Source of the DNA: JAJDXW01 sp965202895
GTDB taxonomy: Bacteria > Pseudomonadota > Gammaproteobacteria > HK1
Direction: 5' to 3'
Length of the DNA stretch: 64,000 nucleotides
Assembly (NCBI GenBank): GCA_965202895.1
Contig: OZ241901.1
Span: 1,116,001 to 1,180,000, forward strand
Shown: positions 49,843-61,843 of the stretch, piece by piece
Position numbering within the stretch: the stretch's first letter is position 1
Layout of the letters: each line of letters begins with the position of its first letter
Translations under genes and position numbers: made by a program
The notes under the pieces: generated by a model
What the model was told of the DNA's origin: nothing
Databases searched by the model: none
What the model saw: the letters and a program-made list of their open reading frames with translations, nothing else

Positions 49843-51503
49843 GGGTCGCCGACACGGGCGCCGGTCGTCGCGAATGCCCAGTCGTCCGCGCCGGGGTCTT
49901 GCAGCTCGCCGGCGAGGGGCGCTCCCTGGAAGAAGGTCACCCGGGTCCAGAGCAGCGATTTCGGATCGAATCGGCTCGCCCCCAGCATGGACAGCTTGCA
50001 ACGCAGCATGTCCACCGGCTCGCAGTCCCGGTCGAGGAGGTTGTCGCGGACCTCGGCGTAGGGACAATCTTCGAGCGACTGGATGCGTCTCACGATCCGG
50101 CGGAATCCGGGGTTGGCAAAGAGGAACCGGCCGACGGGCAGGACGGGGTCCTCCCGCTCGAGCGCCCGCCCGAGCTCCGCCGCCTGGCGGGCGACCCCGA
50201 GGCGGAGCTCCCGGTCCGCACCCGGCTCCTCGCCGCGGAAGCCGAGCCTCGGCTCCTCCTTCTCCTCGGAGTAGTACCAGAAGAGCGCCTGGGAGTCGGG
50301 CCGGTCGAAGTCCACCCCGAGCGCCCAGCCGTAGCGGTCCCCGATCGCCCTCCGGAGCGCGCCCACCGGCATGGCGGCCCGCACCTCCTCCCGTTCTTCC
50401 GAGCCGGCGGCGGTCTCCAGGTCGTCGACCCGTTCCGGATACAGCTCGATCAGGATGCTGTTCAGGAGTTCTTCGGTCTCCGCGTCGTCCCCCGCCCAGG
50501 CCGCGAGGGCGGCCCAGGGCCGCCGGCCCGAGAGAAGCCTCCCGTCGCCGTCGCCGGCCGGAGCGGTCGCCCGTTCGAGCTCCGCGAGGCGCCCCGCGAC
50601 CGCCCCGAGGCGCTGTCCGAGGACCGGGTCGGTGATCTGCATCCGCCATTCCGCGACGTGGACCCCGGCTCGTGCGAGGAGGGAGCGGAACCGCGCGAGC
50701 TCTTGCGGGGTTGCGCGTTCGACCTCCTTCACCCGGGCGAGGGCGGTCTCCCGCCCGCGGACCCAGCGGCCGATGAGCTGCGGGTGGTTGACGAGGAAGG
50801 GCGCCATCCCGAGGCCCGTCGCGTTTCCGACCCCGAGCGCCCGGCCCCGCGTCCGGTCGAGGGCCGCCGCACGGCTCCCCCCGCGCCGGGCCGCCAGGTG
50901 GTCGACCAGCTCCAGGCTGAAGTGCCGGACCAGGTAGACGGCAAGCATCTCCGCCTGGAAGGGGAGGGTGAGGACCCCCCTTCGACGCACCTCCTCGAAG
51001 TCCGCGAGGCCGAACTTCCCGTTCCCGTAGACGGCGGTCGTCCGCATGAGATACCCGACGCGGCCGATCTCCTCCGGCGACGGCTGGCGGCCGCCGGCGA
51101 GGGAGTCCGCCACCGTGTCGAACAGCCGCACGCTCCGGTTGGCGCGGCTCAGCACGATCTCTCCCGCGCCGCAGCGCCCCGCCTCCTGCCGCGGCACGTT
51201 GTCGTGGAGCCGATCGAGGTCGGCCGGGCTCGGGGGGTCGAAGGTGAGGGCGAAGCTCGCGTCCCAGCGCTCGGCGATGACCCGGTCGGTGCGATCCGCC
51301 GGGTCGAGATGGTGGGAGAACGCCGCGAACCCGAGCACCCCGGCCGGGGTATGGACGTGGTAGGCGACCCGTCCGTAGCCGTCGTCGTCGAGGTCGCGGA
51401 CGGCGGTCTCGATGCGCCAGCCCTCCCGGGCCATGCGGCGGACGAGGACCCGGGCGAAGCTGAGGCGGGTCGGATGGAACCGGCCGAGCCGGGAGAGCCG
51501 CAT
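49839..51503 (-). CDS. Uncharacterised 554-residue protein of the SABATH/DUF3726 cluster
   Basis: I do not recognise this family. The protein is soluble-looking with no signal peptide or membrane helix. It begins MRLSRLGRFHPTRLSFARVL and contains HVHTPAGVLGFAAFSHHLD, a Gly-rich GVGNATGLGMAPFLVNHPQ, and a well-structured C-terminal half (WYYSEEKEEPRLGFRGEE; DPKSLLWTRVTFFQGAPL) that reads as genuine protein. The start at 51503 has a GAGG just upstream; longer readings add Arg/Pro-rich sequence. Its stop is coupled to the DUF3726 gene, and the SABATH-type methyltransferase lies about 290 bp upstream on the same strand. A three-gene function is likely but unknown. Confidence 0.7.
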   Translation of the reverse strand: MRLSRLGRFHPTRLSFARVLVRRMAREGWRIETAVRDLDDDGYGRVAYHVHTPAGVLGFAAFSHHLDPADRTDRVIAERWDASFALTFDPPSPADLDRLHDNVPRQEAGRCGAGEIVLSRANRSVRLFDTVADSLAGGRQPSPEEIGRVGYLMRTTAVYGNGKFGLADFEEVRRRGVLTLPFQAEMLAVYLVRHFSLELVDHLAARRGGSRAAALDRTRGRALGVGNATGLGMAPFLVNHPQLIGRWVRGRETALARVKEVERATPQELARFRSLLARAGVHVAEWRMQITDPVLGQRLGAVAGRLAELERATAPAGDGDGRLLSGRRPWAALAAWAGDDAETEELLNSILIELYPERVDDLETAAGSEEREEVRAAMPVGALRRAIGDRYGWALGVDFDRPDSQALFWYYSEEKEEPRLGFRGEEPGADRELRLGVARQAAELGRALEREDPVLPVGRFLFANPGFRRIVRRIQSLEDCPYAEVRDNLLDRDCEPVDMLRCKLSMLGASRFDPKSLLWTRVTFFQGAPLAGELQDPGADDWAFATTGARVGDP

Positions 51504-51789
51504 CACCTCGCCCGGAGGGCGGAGCGTCGCGGGCGCGGGGTCCGTCGGGTCCGCGCCCCTCACGCCGGGGCGTACCTCGTCCGGGAACCGGTTCCGGGCG
51601 TACGGCGGCCCCGTCGTCGGCCGGAGGGAGATCCCCTTTCGCATGGCCGGCTGCCGGGCCAGCCGTCGATCGTCGGGTCCGGCGACGGCCCCGCCACGTC
51701 GAGTCCGCGGGGTGAGCGGGGCTCCGAGCCGGACCACGGGGACCCGGACGGACCGTCGGTGCGGAGCGGCGGCGGACGCACGTTCCGGC

Positions 51790-52893
51790 TCAGCCCCGGA
51801 CCTTCGATGCGATGAGGTAGCAGTGGACGTAGTCCATGGCGTGGCCGTCGGGTGCCTCGCGCACCCTCGCCTCGTAGCGATCGTAGAGGCGGTCGAGGAT
51901 GGCCGCGCGATCCGCGGGCGGGCGGTCGGGCGAGAGCCCGCTCGCGAAGGTCGATTCGCTCCACGAGCGCAGGGTCGGGATGTACTCGCGGGCGAACCGG
52001 GCCGGATCGCGGTGTTCCTCGAAGTGGGCCGCGAACGGGCACCGCACCACCCGCGTCTCCGCGTGGTCGAGCCGCAAGCCCGCGCGATGCACCGGGCTGT
52101 CCGGCTCCCGGAACGGCCGGGTGAACTCCTCCACCGTGCGGTAGTGCTGGGGGAAGCTGGTGTCCACGTATTCGTCCGGGGTGATGGACCCTTCGTCGCG
52201 AAGCTCCGCCCAGAGCTCGTTGAAGGTGTCGAACATGCCGATCCCGCCGGTGTTCCCGAGATAGCGCCCCTCTTCGTCGATCCCGAAGTTGAACAGGGCG
52301 AGGCGCCCGCCGGGGGCGAGCTCGCACGCCCGGTGGAGCAGCATCGCCTCCCAGTCGCGGCGCCCCTGCTCGGTGAAGGCGTCCCGCTCCGCGCCGGTCG
52401 CCCCGACCATGTGGACGTGGTTCTCGATCCGCGCCGGCTTCTCGCTCAGATAGTGCGATGCGGTGGCCGAGAACCCGAGATGCAGGGCGCCCGGAGGGAG
52501 GATCCGGCGGTGGAACGAAGTGCCGGAGGCGAAGACGTGGAGATTGTCGATCTCCCCGAAGTACGAGGCGATCTCGCCGAGCCCGAGGACGTTGCGGAAG
52601 AGCTGGCTGAAGTCGTTGCGGGGAAGGTCGGTGTAGACCATCTGGATCGGCCGCGACGGCGCGCGCCGCCGCACCTCCTTCAGCACCGTGCCCACCATGG
52701 TCATCGACGTGCCCGCGTCCGCGCAGCCCATGTCGGACATGGTGAAGATCGAGCCGTCGTCGGGCGGGCCCATGTCTTCGAGGCTGTTCAGGATGAGGGG
52801 GGTGGCGCCGTCGATGACGTGCTTGGCGCCGAGGGTCGCGCGGGAGTAGTACCCGCCGCCCTTCATGACGATGTCGCGGGCGGTGCCGGCCAT
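51790..52893 (-). CDS. SABATH-type SAM-dependent carboxyl methyltransferase
   Basis: A 367-residue member of the SABATH family (salicylate/jasmonate-type carboxyl methyltransferases, best known from plants). Family marks in order: MKGGGYYSRATLGAKHVID (N-terminal substrate and SAM loop), a modified motif I FTMSDMGCADAGTSM, YTDLPRNDFSQLFRNV, and FHRRILPPGALHLGFSATAS followed by HYLSEKPARI. These enzymes methylate carboxylates of small acids using SAM. The substrate here is unknown. ATG 52893 begins the family alignment. It heads the three-gene minus-strand cluster. Confidence 0.82.
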   Translation of the reverse strand: MAGTARDIVMKGGGYYSRATLGAKHVIDGATPLILNSLEDMGPPDDGSIFTMSDMGCADAGTSMTMVGTVLKEVRRRAPSRPIQMVYTDLPRNDFSQLFRNVLGLGEIASYFGEIDNLHVFASGTSFHRRILPPGALHLGFSATASHYLSEKPARIENHVHMVGATGAERDAFTEQGRRDWEAMLLHRACELAPGGRLALFNFGIDEEGRYLGNTGGIGMFDTFNELWAELRDEGSITPDEYVDTSFPQHYRTVEEFTRPFREPDSPVHRAGLRLDHAETRVVRCPFAAHFEEHRDPARFAREYIPTLRSWSESTFASGLSPDRPPADRAAILDRLYDRYEARVREAPDGHAMDYVHCYLIASKVRG

Positions 52894-53231
52894 GCGCGGG
52901 GCCCCGTGGAACCACCGCCCCTTTCTATGTCATCGAAGCGGAGGCCGCAAGCAGGCCGCGCTCACTCGACGCGAGGCACTCGGGGCCATTCACACTGCGG
53001 AATCGACTTGGCGCCGCGCCGTCCGGGTCCGGTCGGGTCGGATCAGGGCGACGGATGGGCCGGGAACGGCGTGTCCTCGTGTCCCGCCCGTATCGTGCCG
53101 GCCATCGAGGGTTGCGGCCATGTATGCCGGGACCTCGACCGGGCCGCCGGAGCGAGGCGGCGATCGGATCGGAGCAATGACACGGTACGGGCGGACGAGG
53201 GCGCGTCGCTTCGGGGAGAACGGATCCCGAT
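52894..53231. repeat. Intergenic region with a partial R2 repeat core
   Basis: The 338-bp gap between the SABATH gene and rpoH has no gene. Around 53057-53095 it contains GGGCCGGGAACGGCGTGTC followed by CTCGTGTCCCGCCCG, which resembles the R2/IR core seen at 39.6 kb. The rest is unremarkable. Confidence 0.45.
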
Positions 53232-54080
53232 TCAGGCCTCAATCCGGCCCCGCAGCTTCTTCATGGCGTTCTTCTCGATCTGGCGGATCCGTTCCGCCGA
53301 TACGCCGTACTCGCCGGCGAGCTCCTGGAGGGTGGCCTTCTCCTCCGCGAGCCACCGGCGGGACACGATGGACCGGCTGCGGTCGTCGAGGGTCTCCAGG
53401 GCTTCGTAGAGCGAACGGGTGGAGCTCTCCTCCCATTCCTCCGCCTCCACTTGCCGCTCCGGTTCGAAGCGGCGGTCCTCGATCCACCCGGACGGTGCGG
53501 GCATGTCGTCGTCCGCGCCGACCGGAAGGTCGAAGGAGGCATCGCGGGCGTGCAGCCGTTGCTCCATCTCGAGCACGGTGCGCGACGGCACGCCGAGGTC
53601 CGCCGCGACCTCCTCCACCTCCCGGTGGTTCATCCAGCCGAGGCGCTTCTTCGCGCTGCGCAGATTGAAGAAGAGCTTGCGTTGGGCCTTGGTGGTCGCG
53701 ACCTTGACGATGCGCCAGTTGCGCAGGATGTATTCGTGGATCTCGGCCCGGATCCAGTGGACCGCGAAGGAGACGAGCCGCACCCCGAGCGACGGATCGA
53801 AACGCTTGACCGCCTTCATGAGCCCGACGCTGCCTTCCTGGATGAGGTCGGCCTGCGGCAGGCCGTAGCCGGAGTAGCCGCGGGCGACGCGGACGACGAA
53901 GCGAAGATGCGAGAGGACCAGGCGCCGGGCCGCGTGCAGGTCCTCGTGGCCGCGGAATTGCTCGGCGAGCCGCCGCTCCTCGTCCTCGGAGAGCATGGGG
54001 ATGGTGTGCACCGCCTGGAGATACGCCTCGAGGCTGCCCCCCGACGGGACTGCGAGCGAACGTTCCAGTGCATTGCCCAT
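53232..54080 (-). CDS. rpoH: RNA polymerase heat-shock sigma factor RpoH (sigma-32)
   Basis: A 282-residue sigma-70 family factor. Region 2 (LVLSHLRFVVRVARGYSGYG then LPQADLIQEGSVGLMKAVKR) is followed by the RpoH box-like WIRAEIHEYILRNWRIVKVATT with QRKLFFNLRS, the sequence that separates RpoH from other group 2/3 sigmas. Region 4 has the helix-turn-helix LQELAGEYGVSAERIRQIEK. ATG 54080 has AGAGGCG nine bases upstream. A CIRCE-like operator lies 41 bp before the start, so HrcA control is likely. FtsX, which usually precedes rpoH, is absent. Confidence 0.95.
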   Translation of the reverse strand: MGNALERSLAVPSGGSLEAYLQAVHTIPMLSEDEERRLAEQFRGHEDLHAARRLVLSHLRFVVRVARGYSGYGLPQADLIQEGSVGLMKAVKRFDPSLGVRLVSFAVHWIRAEIHEYILRNWRIVKVATTKAQRKLFFNLRSAKKRLGWMNHREVEEVAADLGVPSRTVLEMEQRLHARDASFDLPVGADDDMPAPSGWIEDRRFEPERQVEAEEWEESSTRSLYEALETLDDRSRSIVSRRWLAEEKATLQELAGEYGVSAERIRQIEKNAMKKLRGRIEA

Positions 54081-54120
54081 GGTGTCGAATCGCCTCTGGT
54101 GGGTGGGTGTGCCGCGAAGT

Positions 54121-54147
54121 CTAGCACTCTCCCGGGGAGAGTGCCAA
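54121..54147 (-). promoter_or_regulatory. CIRCE-like HrcA operator upstream of rpoH
   Basis: On the rpoH strand it reads TTGGCACTC-N9-GAGTGCTAG. The CIRCE consensus is TTAGCACTC-N9-GAGTGCTAA, so each arm differs at one position and the 9-base spacer is exact. It ends 41 bases before the rpoH ATG, suited to overlap the promoter. HrcA itself is not in the window. Confidence 0.8.
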
Positions 54148-54246
54148 TTCCGGCCTGCGGCATCCCGGTCCTCGGCAGGCCCGCCACGGGTCCCTGGAGC
54201 AACGCGGCGAGCGGGCCGGCGGCCGGCCCGTGCGCACGCCCTCCGG

Positions 54247-54777
54247 TCAGCCGCAGCCGTGCGGGGCGCCCCGCACCCGGCGCTCGATCTCGAAGACGTG
54301 AGGGTCGTCGATGCCGTGCGCGCGAAGCGCCTCCGCGAGGCGAAGCACGTAGTCCCGATTGGTCCCACTCGGGCCGGCGCACGTTGCGATCTGGGCGGCC
54401 ATCGCGGTGAGCGGCGCGGGGCCGAGGAAGGCGTGGTTGTCCCTCGGTGCGACGTAGACGGAGCCGCCCTCGGCGCGGCCGTCGCGAAACCGGAGGGTCA
54501 CGTCCCTCAGCCCGTAGCCGTTCTTCTCGCGGTGGTCCAGGCGCTCGAAGATGGCCTCGTCGTCGTCCATGCGGAACGCCAGCCCCTCGACGCAGCCATG
54601 CGGCTCGGGCGCCAGGGTGACCACCCGCCCCGGGGCATCGGGCGTCCCGCGGTGGTCGTGCGAGCCCTGCCAGAACCGCCGTACCCATCCGTCCACCCGC
54701 GCGACCCGCGCCTCGTGGTGCGGGAAGCCAGGACGCCAGATGAGGGAGCCGTAGCCGAAGAGCCAACGATCGGACAT
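54247..54777 (-). CDS. chaC: Glutathione-specific gamma-glutamylcyclotransferase, ChaC family
   Basis: Degrades glutathione to 5-oxoproline and Cys-Gly. It has 176 residues, with the substrate loop FGYGSLIWRPGF near the N-terminus and a conserved catalytic Glu in REKNGYGL or its neighbourhood (residues ~82-90). The VRRFWQGSHDHRGTPDAPGR segment is typical of ChaC. The gene ends at the rpoH promoter region and starts 24 bp after ftsY, so it may be co-transcribed with ftsY. Confidence 0.9.
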   Translation of the reverse strand: MSDRWLFGYGSLIWRPGFPHHEARVARVDGWVRRFWQGSHDHRGTPDAPGRVVTLAPEPHGCVEGLAFRMDDDEAIFERLDHREKNGYGLRDVTLRFRDGRAEGGSVYVAPRDNHAFLGPAPLTAMAAQIATCAGPSGTNRDYVLRLAEALRAHGIDDPHVFEIERRVRGAPHGCG

Positions 54778-54800
54778 GCGCGGCTTCGCTCCGGACGGGC

Positions 54801-55793
54801 CTATCCTTCGCCAGGCGCGGGCGCGGGCGCGGGCGCGAGGAGGGCATCCACGAAGTCGGCCGGCACGAAGTCCCGGAGGTCCTCGAGGCCCTCTCCCACC
54901 CCGATGTACCGGATGGGGATGGCGAGCTCCCGGGCGATCGCGAAGAGCACCCCGCCCCGCGCGGTGCCGTCGAGCTTGGTGACCGCGAGCCCGCTCACCC
55001 GCACCGCCTCGGTGAACCGGCGCGCCTGCGCGAGCCCGTTCTGGCCGGTCGTCGCGTCCAGCACGAGCAGGGTCTCGTGGGGGGCGGCGGGGTCGAGCCG
55101 GCCGAGCACCCGGCGCACCTTGGCGAGTTCGTCCATGAGCCCCGTCCGGGTGTGGAGTCGTCCCGCCGTGTCGGCGATGAGGACGTTCGCCGATCGGGCG
55201 GTGGCCGACTGCAAGGCGTCGAAGACCACCGCCGCCGGATCGGCCCCCGGCTGCTGGGCGACGACCGGGACGCCGTTCCGCTTCCCCCAGACCTCGAGCT
55301 GGTCGATCGCGGCCGCGCGGAACGTGTCGCCCGCGGCCAGCATCACCGAGTATCCGCCTTCCCGGAACCGATGCGCGAGCTTGCCGATGGTGGTCGTCTT
55401 CCCGACCCCGTTCACGCCGACCACCAGCACCACGAAGGGCCGCTCCAGCGCCGCGGGGGGCGGGACCTTGCAATTTCCGGCCACCGCCTCGAGCGCCTGC
55501 ACCATGTGCTCGCGCAAGGTTTCCAGCACCGCCGTCCCGTCCGCGAGCCGCCGCCTCTTGAGCCGGTCGCGGAGGTCGGCCACCATGCGGTCCGTCAGGT
55601 CCACCCCGACGTCGGCCCCGAGGAGGATCTCCTCCACTTCGTCGATGAGGGCGGCATCGATCTTCCGCCCCCGGAAGAAGAGGTCCGCGAGGCCGCTCGA
55701 GAGGTTCTCCCGGGTCCGCCGCAGGGCGGTGCGGAGGCGGCCGAGGATCCCGGCCGGGCGAACGCCGGTGGGGTGGTCGGGTGCGGGCGGCAT
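54801..55793 (-). CDS. ftsY: Signal recognition particle receptor FtsY
   Basis: The GTPase that docks SRP-ribosome complexes to the membrane; 330 residues. A short N-terminal region (no long acidic A domain) is followed by the N domain (LRTALRRTRENLSSGLADLF) and G domain: GVNGVGKTTTIGKLA (G1), DTFRAAAIDQLEVW, DTAGRLHT (G3), TKLDGTARGG (G4) and the closing YIGVGEGLEDL. The C-terminus ends in a Pro/Ala repeat encoded by a GGCGCG microsatellite. It diverges from rsmD, leaving 62 bp between starts. FtsE and FtsX are missing from the usual cluster. Confidence 0.96.
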   Translation of the reverse strand: MPPAPDHPTGVRPAGILGRLRTALRRTRENLSSGLADLFFRGRKIDAALIDEVEEILLGADVGVDLTDRMVADLRDRLKRRRLADGTAVLETLREHMVQALEAVAGNCKVPPPAALERPFVVLVVGVNGVGKTTTIGKLAHRFREGGYSVMLAAGDTFRAAAIDQLEVWGKRNGVPVVAQQPGADPAAVVFDALQSATARSANVLIADTAGRLHTRTGLMDELAKVRRVLGRLDPAAPHETLLVLDATTGQNGLAQARRFTEAVRVSGLAVTKLDGTARGGVLFAIARELAIPIRYIGVGEGLEDLRDFVPADFVDALLAPAPAPAPGEG

Positions 55794-55855
55794 GTTCGCG
55801 GCGTGCGGGCAATCTGGGCCAAGCGTGGAAGACGGGCGGGAAGTGTAGGCGAAGA

Positions 55856-56437
55856 ATGGCGGGCGGTCGCGTGCGAATCATCGCGGGACGCTGGCGCGGG
55901 CGCCGGCTCACCGTGGAGGACGAGCCCGACGTGCGCCCGACCCCCGACCGGGTGCGCGAGACCCTCTTCAACTGGCTCGCTCCCGACCTCCCGGGAGCAC
56001 GGTGCCTCGACCTCCTCGCGGGAAGCGGCGCGCTCGGCTTCGAAGCGGTCTCCCGGGGCGCCGCCCACGCGGTGCTCGTCGACCACAGCCGGGCCGTGTG
56101 CGATCGCCTCCGAGGCGAGTGCGGCCGGCTCGGCGCGGCTCGGGCCGTGACGGTCGTCGAAGCGGACGCCCTCGACTGGCTTGCCCGCCCGCGCGCCGGT
56201 GTTGCCCCCGCCACCCCCGCCCCCTTCGACCTCGTGTTCGTCGACCCGCCACGGCGCCTCGAAGTGCACCGCGAGGCCGCCCGGCGTCTCGCGGAGAACG
56301 GCTGGCTGGCCCCGGCCGCCCGGGTCTGGTTCGAGGTCGTGCGCCGGCCCGCCCCCCCCGATCTCCCGGACGGGTGGGCCATCATCAGGTCCGGCCGGGC
56401 CGGGGACGTGCGGTATTATCTCGCTGTCCGCGATTGA
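55856..56437 (+). CDS. rsmD: 16S rRNA (guanine966-N2)-methyltransferase RsmD
   Basis: Methylates G966 of 16S rRNA; 193 residues. The N-terminal VRIIAGRWRGRRL and RPTPDRVRETLFNWL are family signatures. The SAM motif CLDLLAGSGALGFEA is followed by the catalytic FVDPP. ATG 55856 is chosen because RIIAG lies just after it. It is divergent from ftsY and is followed by coaD after 37 bp, the common rsmD-coaD arrangement. Confidence 0.94.
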   Translation: MAGGRVRIIAGRWRGRRLTVEDEPDVRPTPDRVRETLFNWLAPDLPGARCLDLLAGSGALGFEAVSRGAAHAVLVDHSRAVCDRLRGECGRLGAARAVTVVEADALDWLARPRAGVAPATPAPFDLVFVDPPRRLEVHREAARRLAENGWLAPAARVWFEVVRRPAPPDLPDGWAIIRSGRAGDVRYYLAVRD

Positions 56438-56474
56438 GGCGGACCCCGACGGCGCACGAGGACCCTCCAGCATC

Positions 56475-56984
56475 ATGGAAAAGGTGGCGGTATACCCCGG
56501 CACGTTCGATCCCATCCACAACGGCCATACCGATCTCATTCAGCGGGCGTCACGCCTCTTCGACCGGGTCATCGTCGCGGTCGCCGCGAGCGCGGGCAAG
56601 AATCCCTGCTTCTCCCTGGGCGAGCGGGTCGGGCTCGCCTGCGAGGTGCTGAAGAAGTTCGACAACGTCGCCGTCGAATCCTTCGAGGGGCTCCTGGTGC
56701 ACTTCGCGGCGCGCAGGAGAGCGCACATCGTGGTGAGGGGGCTCCGCGCGGTCTCCGACTTCGAGTACGAGCTTCAGCTCGCCAACATGAACCACAAGAT
56801 GTTCGAAGAGCTGGAAACGCTCTTCCTTCCCGCCGACGAGGCGTTCGGATACGTGTCCTCGACCCTCGTGCGCGAGATCGCGATGATGAGCGGCGACCCC
56901 CGTCCCTTCGTGGACCCTCTCGTGGCGAAGGCCTTCGACGGCAAGCTGGCCACCCTCGGAGGCGGAGGCCGCCGCGCGGGCTGA
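56475..56984 (+). CDS. coaD: Phosphopantetheine adenylyltransferase
   Basis: Makes dephospho-CoA from 4'-phosphopantetheine and ATP; 169 residues. The nucleotidyltransferase motif YPGTFDPIHNGHTDLI (residues ~7-22) and the C-terminal YVSSTLVREIAMMSGD are intact, as is the basic VVRGLRAVSDFEYE. It follows rsmD and probably shares its transcript. The 240-bp gap after it has no gene before the vapBC-like pair. Confidence 0.96.
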   Translation: MEKVAVYPGTFDPIHNGHTDLIQRASRLFDRVIVAVAASAGKNPCFSLGERVGLACEVLKKFDNVAVESFEGLLVHFAARRRAHIVVRGLRAVSDFEYELQLANMNHKMFEELETLFLPADEAFGYVSSTLVREIAMMSGDPRPFVDPLVAKAFDGKLATLGGGGRRAG

Positions 56985-57225
56985 ACGAGCGGCCCGCAAC
57001 GGCCGGACCGTTCATGGAGGAGCGCGGGGCCGCCGTCCGATCCTCTTCGCTCGTGTCGAACGCATGGAGGGACGTCCGGCCGACGATTCCGGGACGCCTC
57101 CGGTTTCCGGCGGCCGCGATCCGGAAACGGCGCTTGGCCGCGGCGGCCGCCCAGGCGAAGAGCGGGGATGAACTGGCGATGGTAGATTGCTACAATGCGG
57201 ATCTTCATCTACACGTGTTGCATCG

Positions 57226-57480
57226 ATGGCTCTGAACATCCGGAACCGAACCGCCGAGGAACTCGCCGAGACCTTGGCCAGGTTGACGGGAGAAACGAAG
57301 ACACAGGCGGTCACGAAGGCATTACGGGACCGTCTGGAGCGGATTCGCCGGCAGCGTTCCGGGCGGAGGCTCTCCGAGGAGCTCGACGACATCGCCTTGC
57401 ACTGCGCCTCCCTCCCTGTTCTCGACGACAGGCGGCCCGAAGAGATACTTGGATACGACGAGAGCGGTTTGCCCATCTGA
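57226..57480 (+). CDS. vapB: VapB-like antitoxin (PSK/Rv0623-type transcription factor)
   Basis: An 84-residue antitoxin-type protein. It begins ALNIRNRTAEELAETLARLTG, the typical ribbon-helix-helix start of the PSK_trans_fac family, followed by a Lys/Arg-rich helix (TKALRDRLERIRRQR) and a C-terminal toxin-binding tail (PVLDDRRPEEILGYDESGLP). It would neutralise VapC and autorepress the operon. Its stop overlaps the vapC ATG (ATGA). TACAAT at 57191-57196 could be the -10 box. Confidence 0.88.
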   Translation: MALNIRNRTAEELAETLARLTGETKTQAVTKALRDRLERIRRQRSGRRLSEELDDIALHCASLPVLDDRRPEEILGYDESGLPI

Positions 57481-57878
57481 TGGTCATCGATACGTCGGCG
57501 CTGATCGCCATCCTGCAAGACGAGCCCGAACGGAGTTCGTTCAACGAAGCCATCGAAGCGGCGGATGGGTGCATGCTGTCGGCTGCTTCGTTCGTCGAGG
57601 CATCGATGATCATCGAATCCCGATACGGCCCGGATGGGATACGTGCTCTCGATTTGTTCATCGCGAAGGCGAAGATCGAACTCGTCGAGGTTGACGCCGA
57701 TCAAGCCCATGTTGCCCGAGGAGCATTCCGTGATTACGGCAAGGGACGTCATCCGGCCGGCCTCAACTTCGGCGACTGCTTCGCTTACGCCCTGGCGAAA
57801 GCCCTGGACGAGCCGTTGTTGTTCAAGGGGCGGGATTTTTCCTCGACCGACGTCATGGCGTGTATCGCGGGATCATGA
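57480..57878 (+). CDS. vapC: VapC-like PIN-domain ribonuclease toxin
   Basis: A 132-residue PIN-domain protein. The acidic Mg-binding residues are visible in MVIDTSALIAIL (Asp4), ASFVEASMI (Glu), and LNFGDCFAYALA with LLFKGRDFSSTD (two Asp). It is predicted to cleave RNA when VapB is lost. It lies between coaD and carB as a compact two-gene unit with ATGA coupling; GC is slightly lower than in its neighbours. No mobile element borders it. Confidence 0.9.
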   Translation: MVIDTSALIAILQDEPERSSFNEAIEAADGCMLSAASFVEASMIIESRYGPDGIRALDLFIAKAKIELVEVDADQAHVARGAFRDYGKGRHPAGLNFGDCFAYALAKALDEPLLFKGRDFSSTDVMACIAGS

Positions 57879-57909
57879 GCCGGGCACTCGAACGGGAAAC
57901 CGCCGCATG

Positions 57910-61227
<3,318 letters not shown>

Positions 61228-61327
61228 TGGCCTCCGTTCCCTTCGCGAAGGCTTTCAGGAGCTTCCGGACCCGGGGAACCCGGCCGGCGCCGGGCTCCCG
61301 GGGCGGGGCCGCCGGGCGGGCCGCGGA

Positions 61328-61843
61328 TCAGGAGGAGACGATCTTCCAGTCTCCGTTGTCGTCGCGGCAGGCCGTCCCGTAGGACTGCTCTTCCCGCCCC
61401 CCGATGAGCACGGTCTGCTGGAACTCGCGGCAGGTGCGGCCCTCGCTGTCGGCGCCCTGACGGGTGACCGTGGCCGCCCCTTCGGCCGGACCGCCGGTGT
61501 TGTCCGGGTTCGCCCAGGTGATGGACTCTCCGACCGCGGCGGTGTCGAGGGCTTCGTGGGCGGCCGCGCCGGCCTGCCGGCGGGACGTCTCGTCGAGGGA
61601 GCTGCCGATGTTGCGTCCGACGGTGGCGCCGATCACCGCCCCGAGCGCGGTGGCCGCCGTCTTGCCGCTCCCCTTGCCGAACGTGTTTCCGACGACCGCG
61701 CCGGCCACCCCGCCGAGGATGGTGCCGGCCGTCTCGTTCTCGCTCATGCCGCTGCATCCCGACAGGGCCAGGGCCGACCCGAAGGCGGCGGCGGCGACCC
61801 CGGTGGTGAGCTTCGTGGCGCGTGGTCTTGCCCGTTGATGCAT
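61328..61843 (-). CDS. Glycine-zipper outer-membrane lipoprotein, RT0821/Lpp0805-type
   Basis: A 171-residue lipoprotein. The signal peptide ends in the lipobox LSGC (AFGSALALSGCSG), followed by a double glycine zipper (TILGGVAGAVVGNTFGKGSG, LGAVIGATVGRNIG) and a compact C-terminal domain with CREFQQTVLIGGREEQSYGT then ACRDDNGDW. This is the layout of 17-kDa-antigen-like surface proteins. The function is unknown, possibly envelope stability. ATG 61843 has GGGAG seven bases upstream. It is downstream of carB on the same strand, 100 bp away. Confidence 0.85.
   Translation of the reverse strand: MHQRARPRATKLTTGVAAAAFGSALALSGCSGMSENETAGTILGGVAGAVVGNTFGKGSGKTAATALGAVIGATVGRNIGSSLDETSRRQAGAAAHEALDTAAVGESITWANPDNTGGPAEGAATVTRQGADSEGRTCREFQQTVLIGGREEQSYGTACRDDNGDWKIVSS

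Noticed and set aside
49148..51815. Plus-strand open frames opposite the DUF3726 and 554-aa genes
   Set aside because: They are Arg/Pro/Ser-rich antisense shadows; the minus-strand proteins read normally and are coupled by GTGA.
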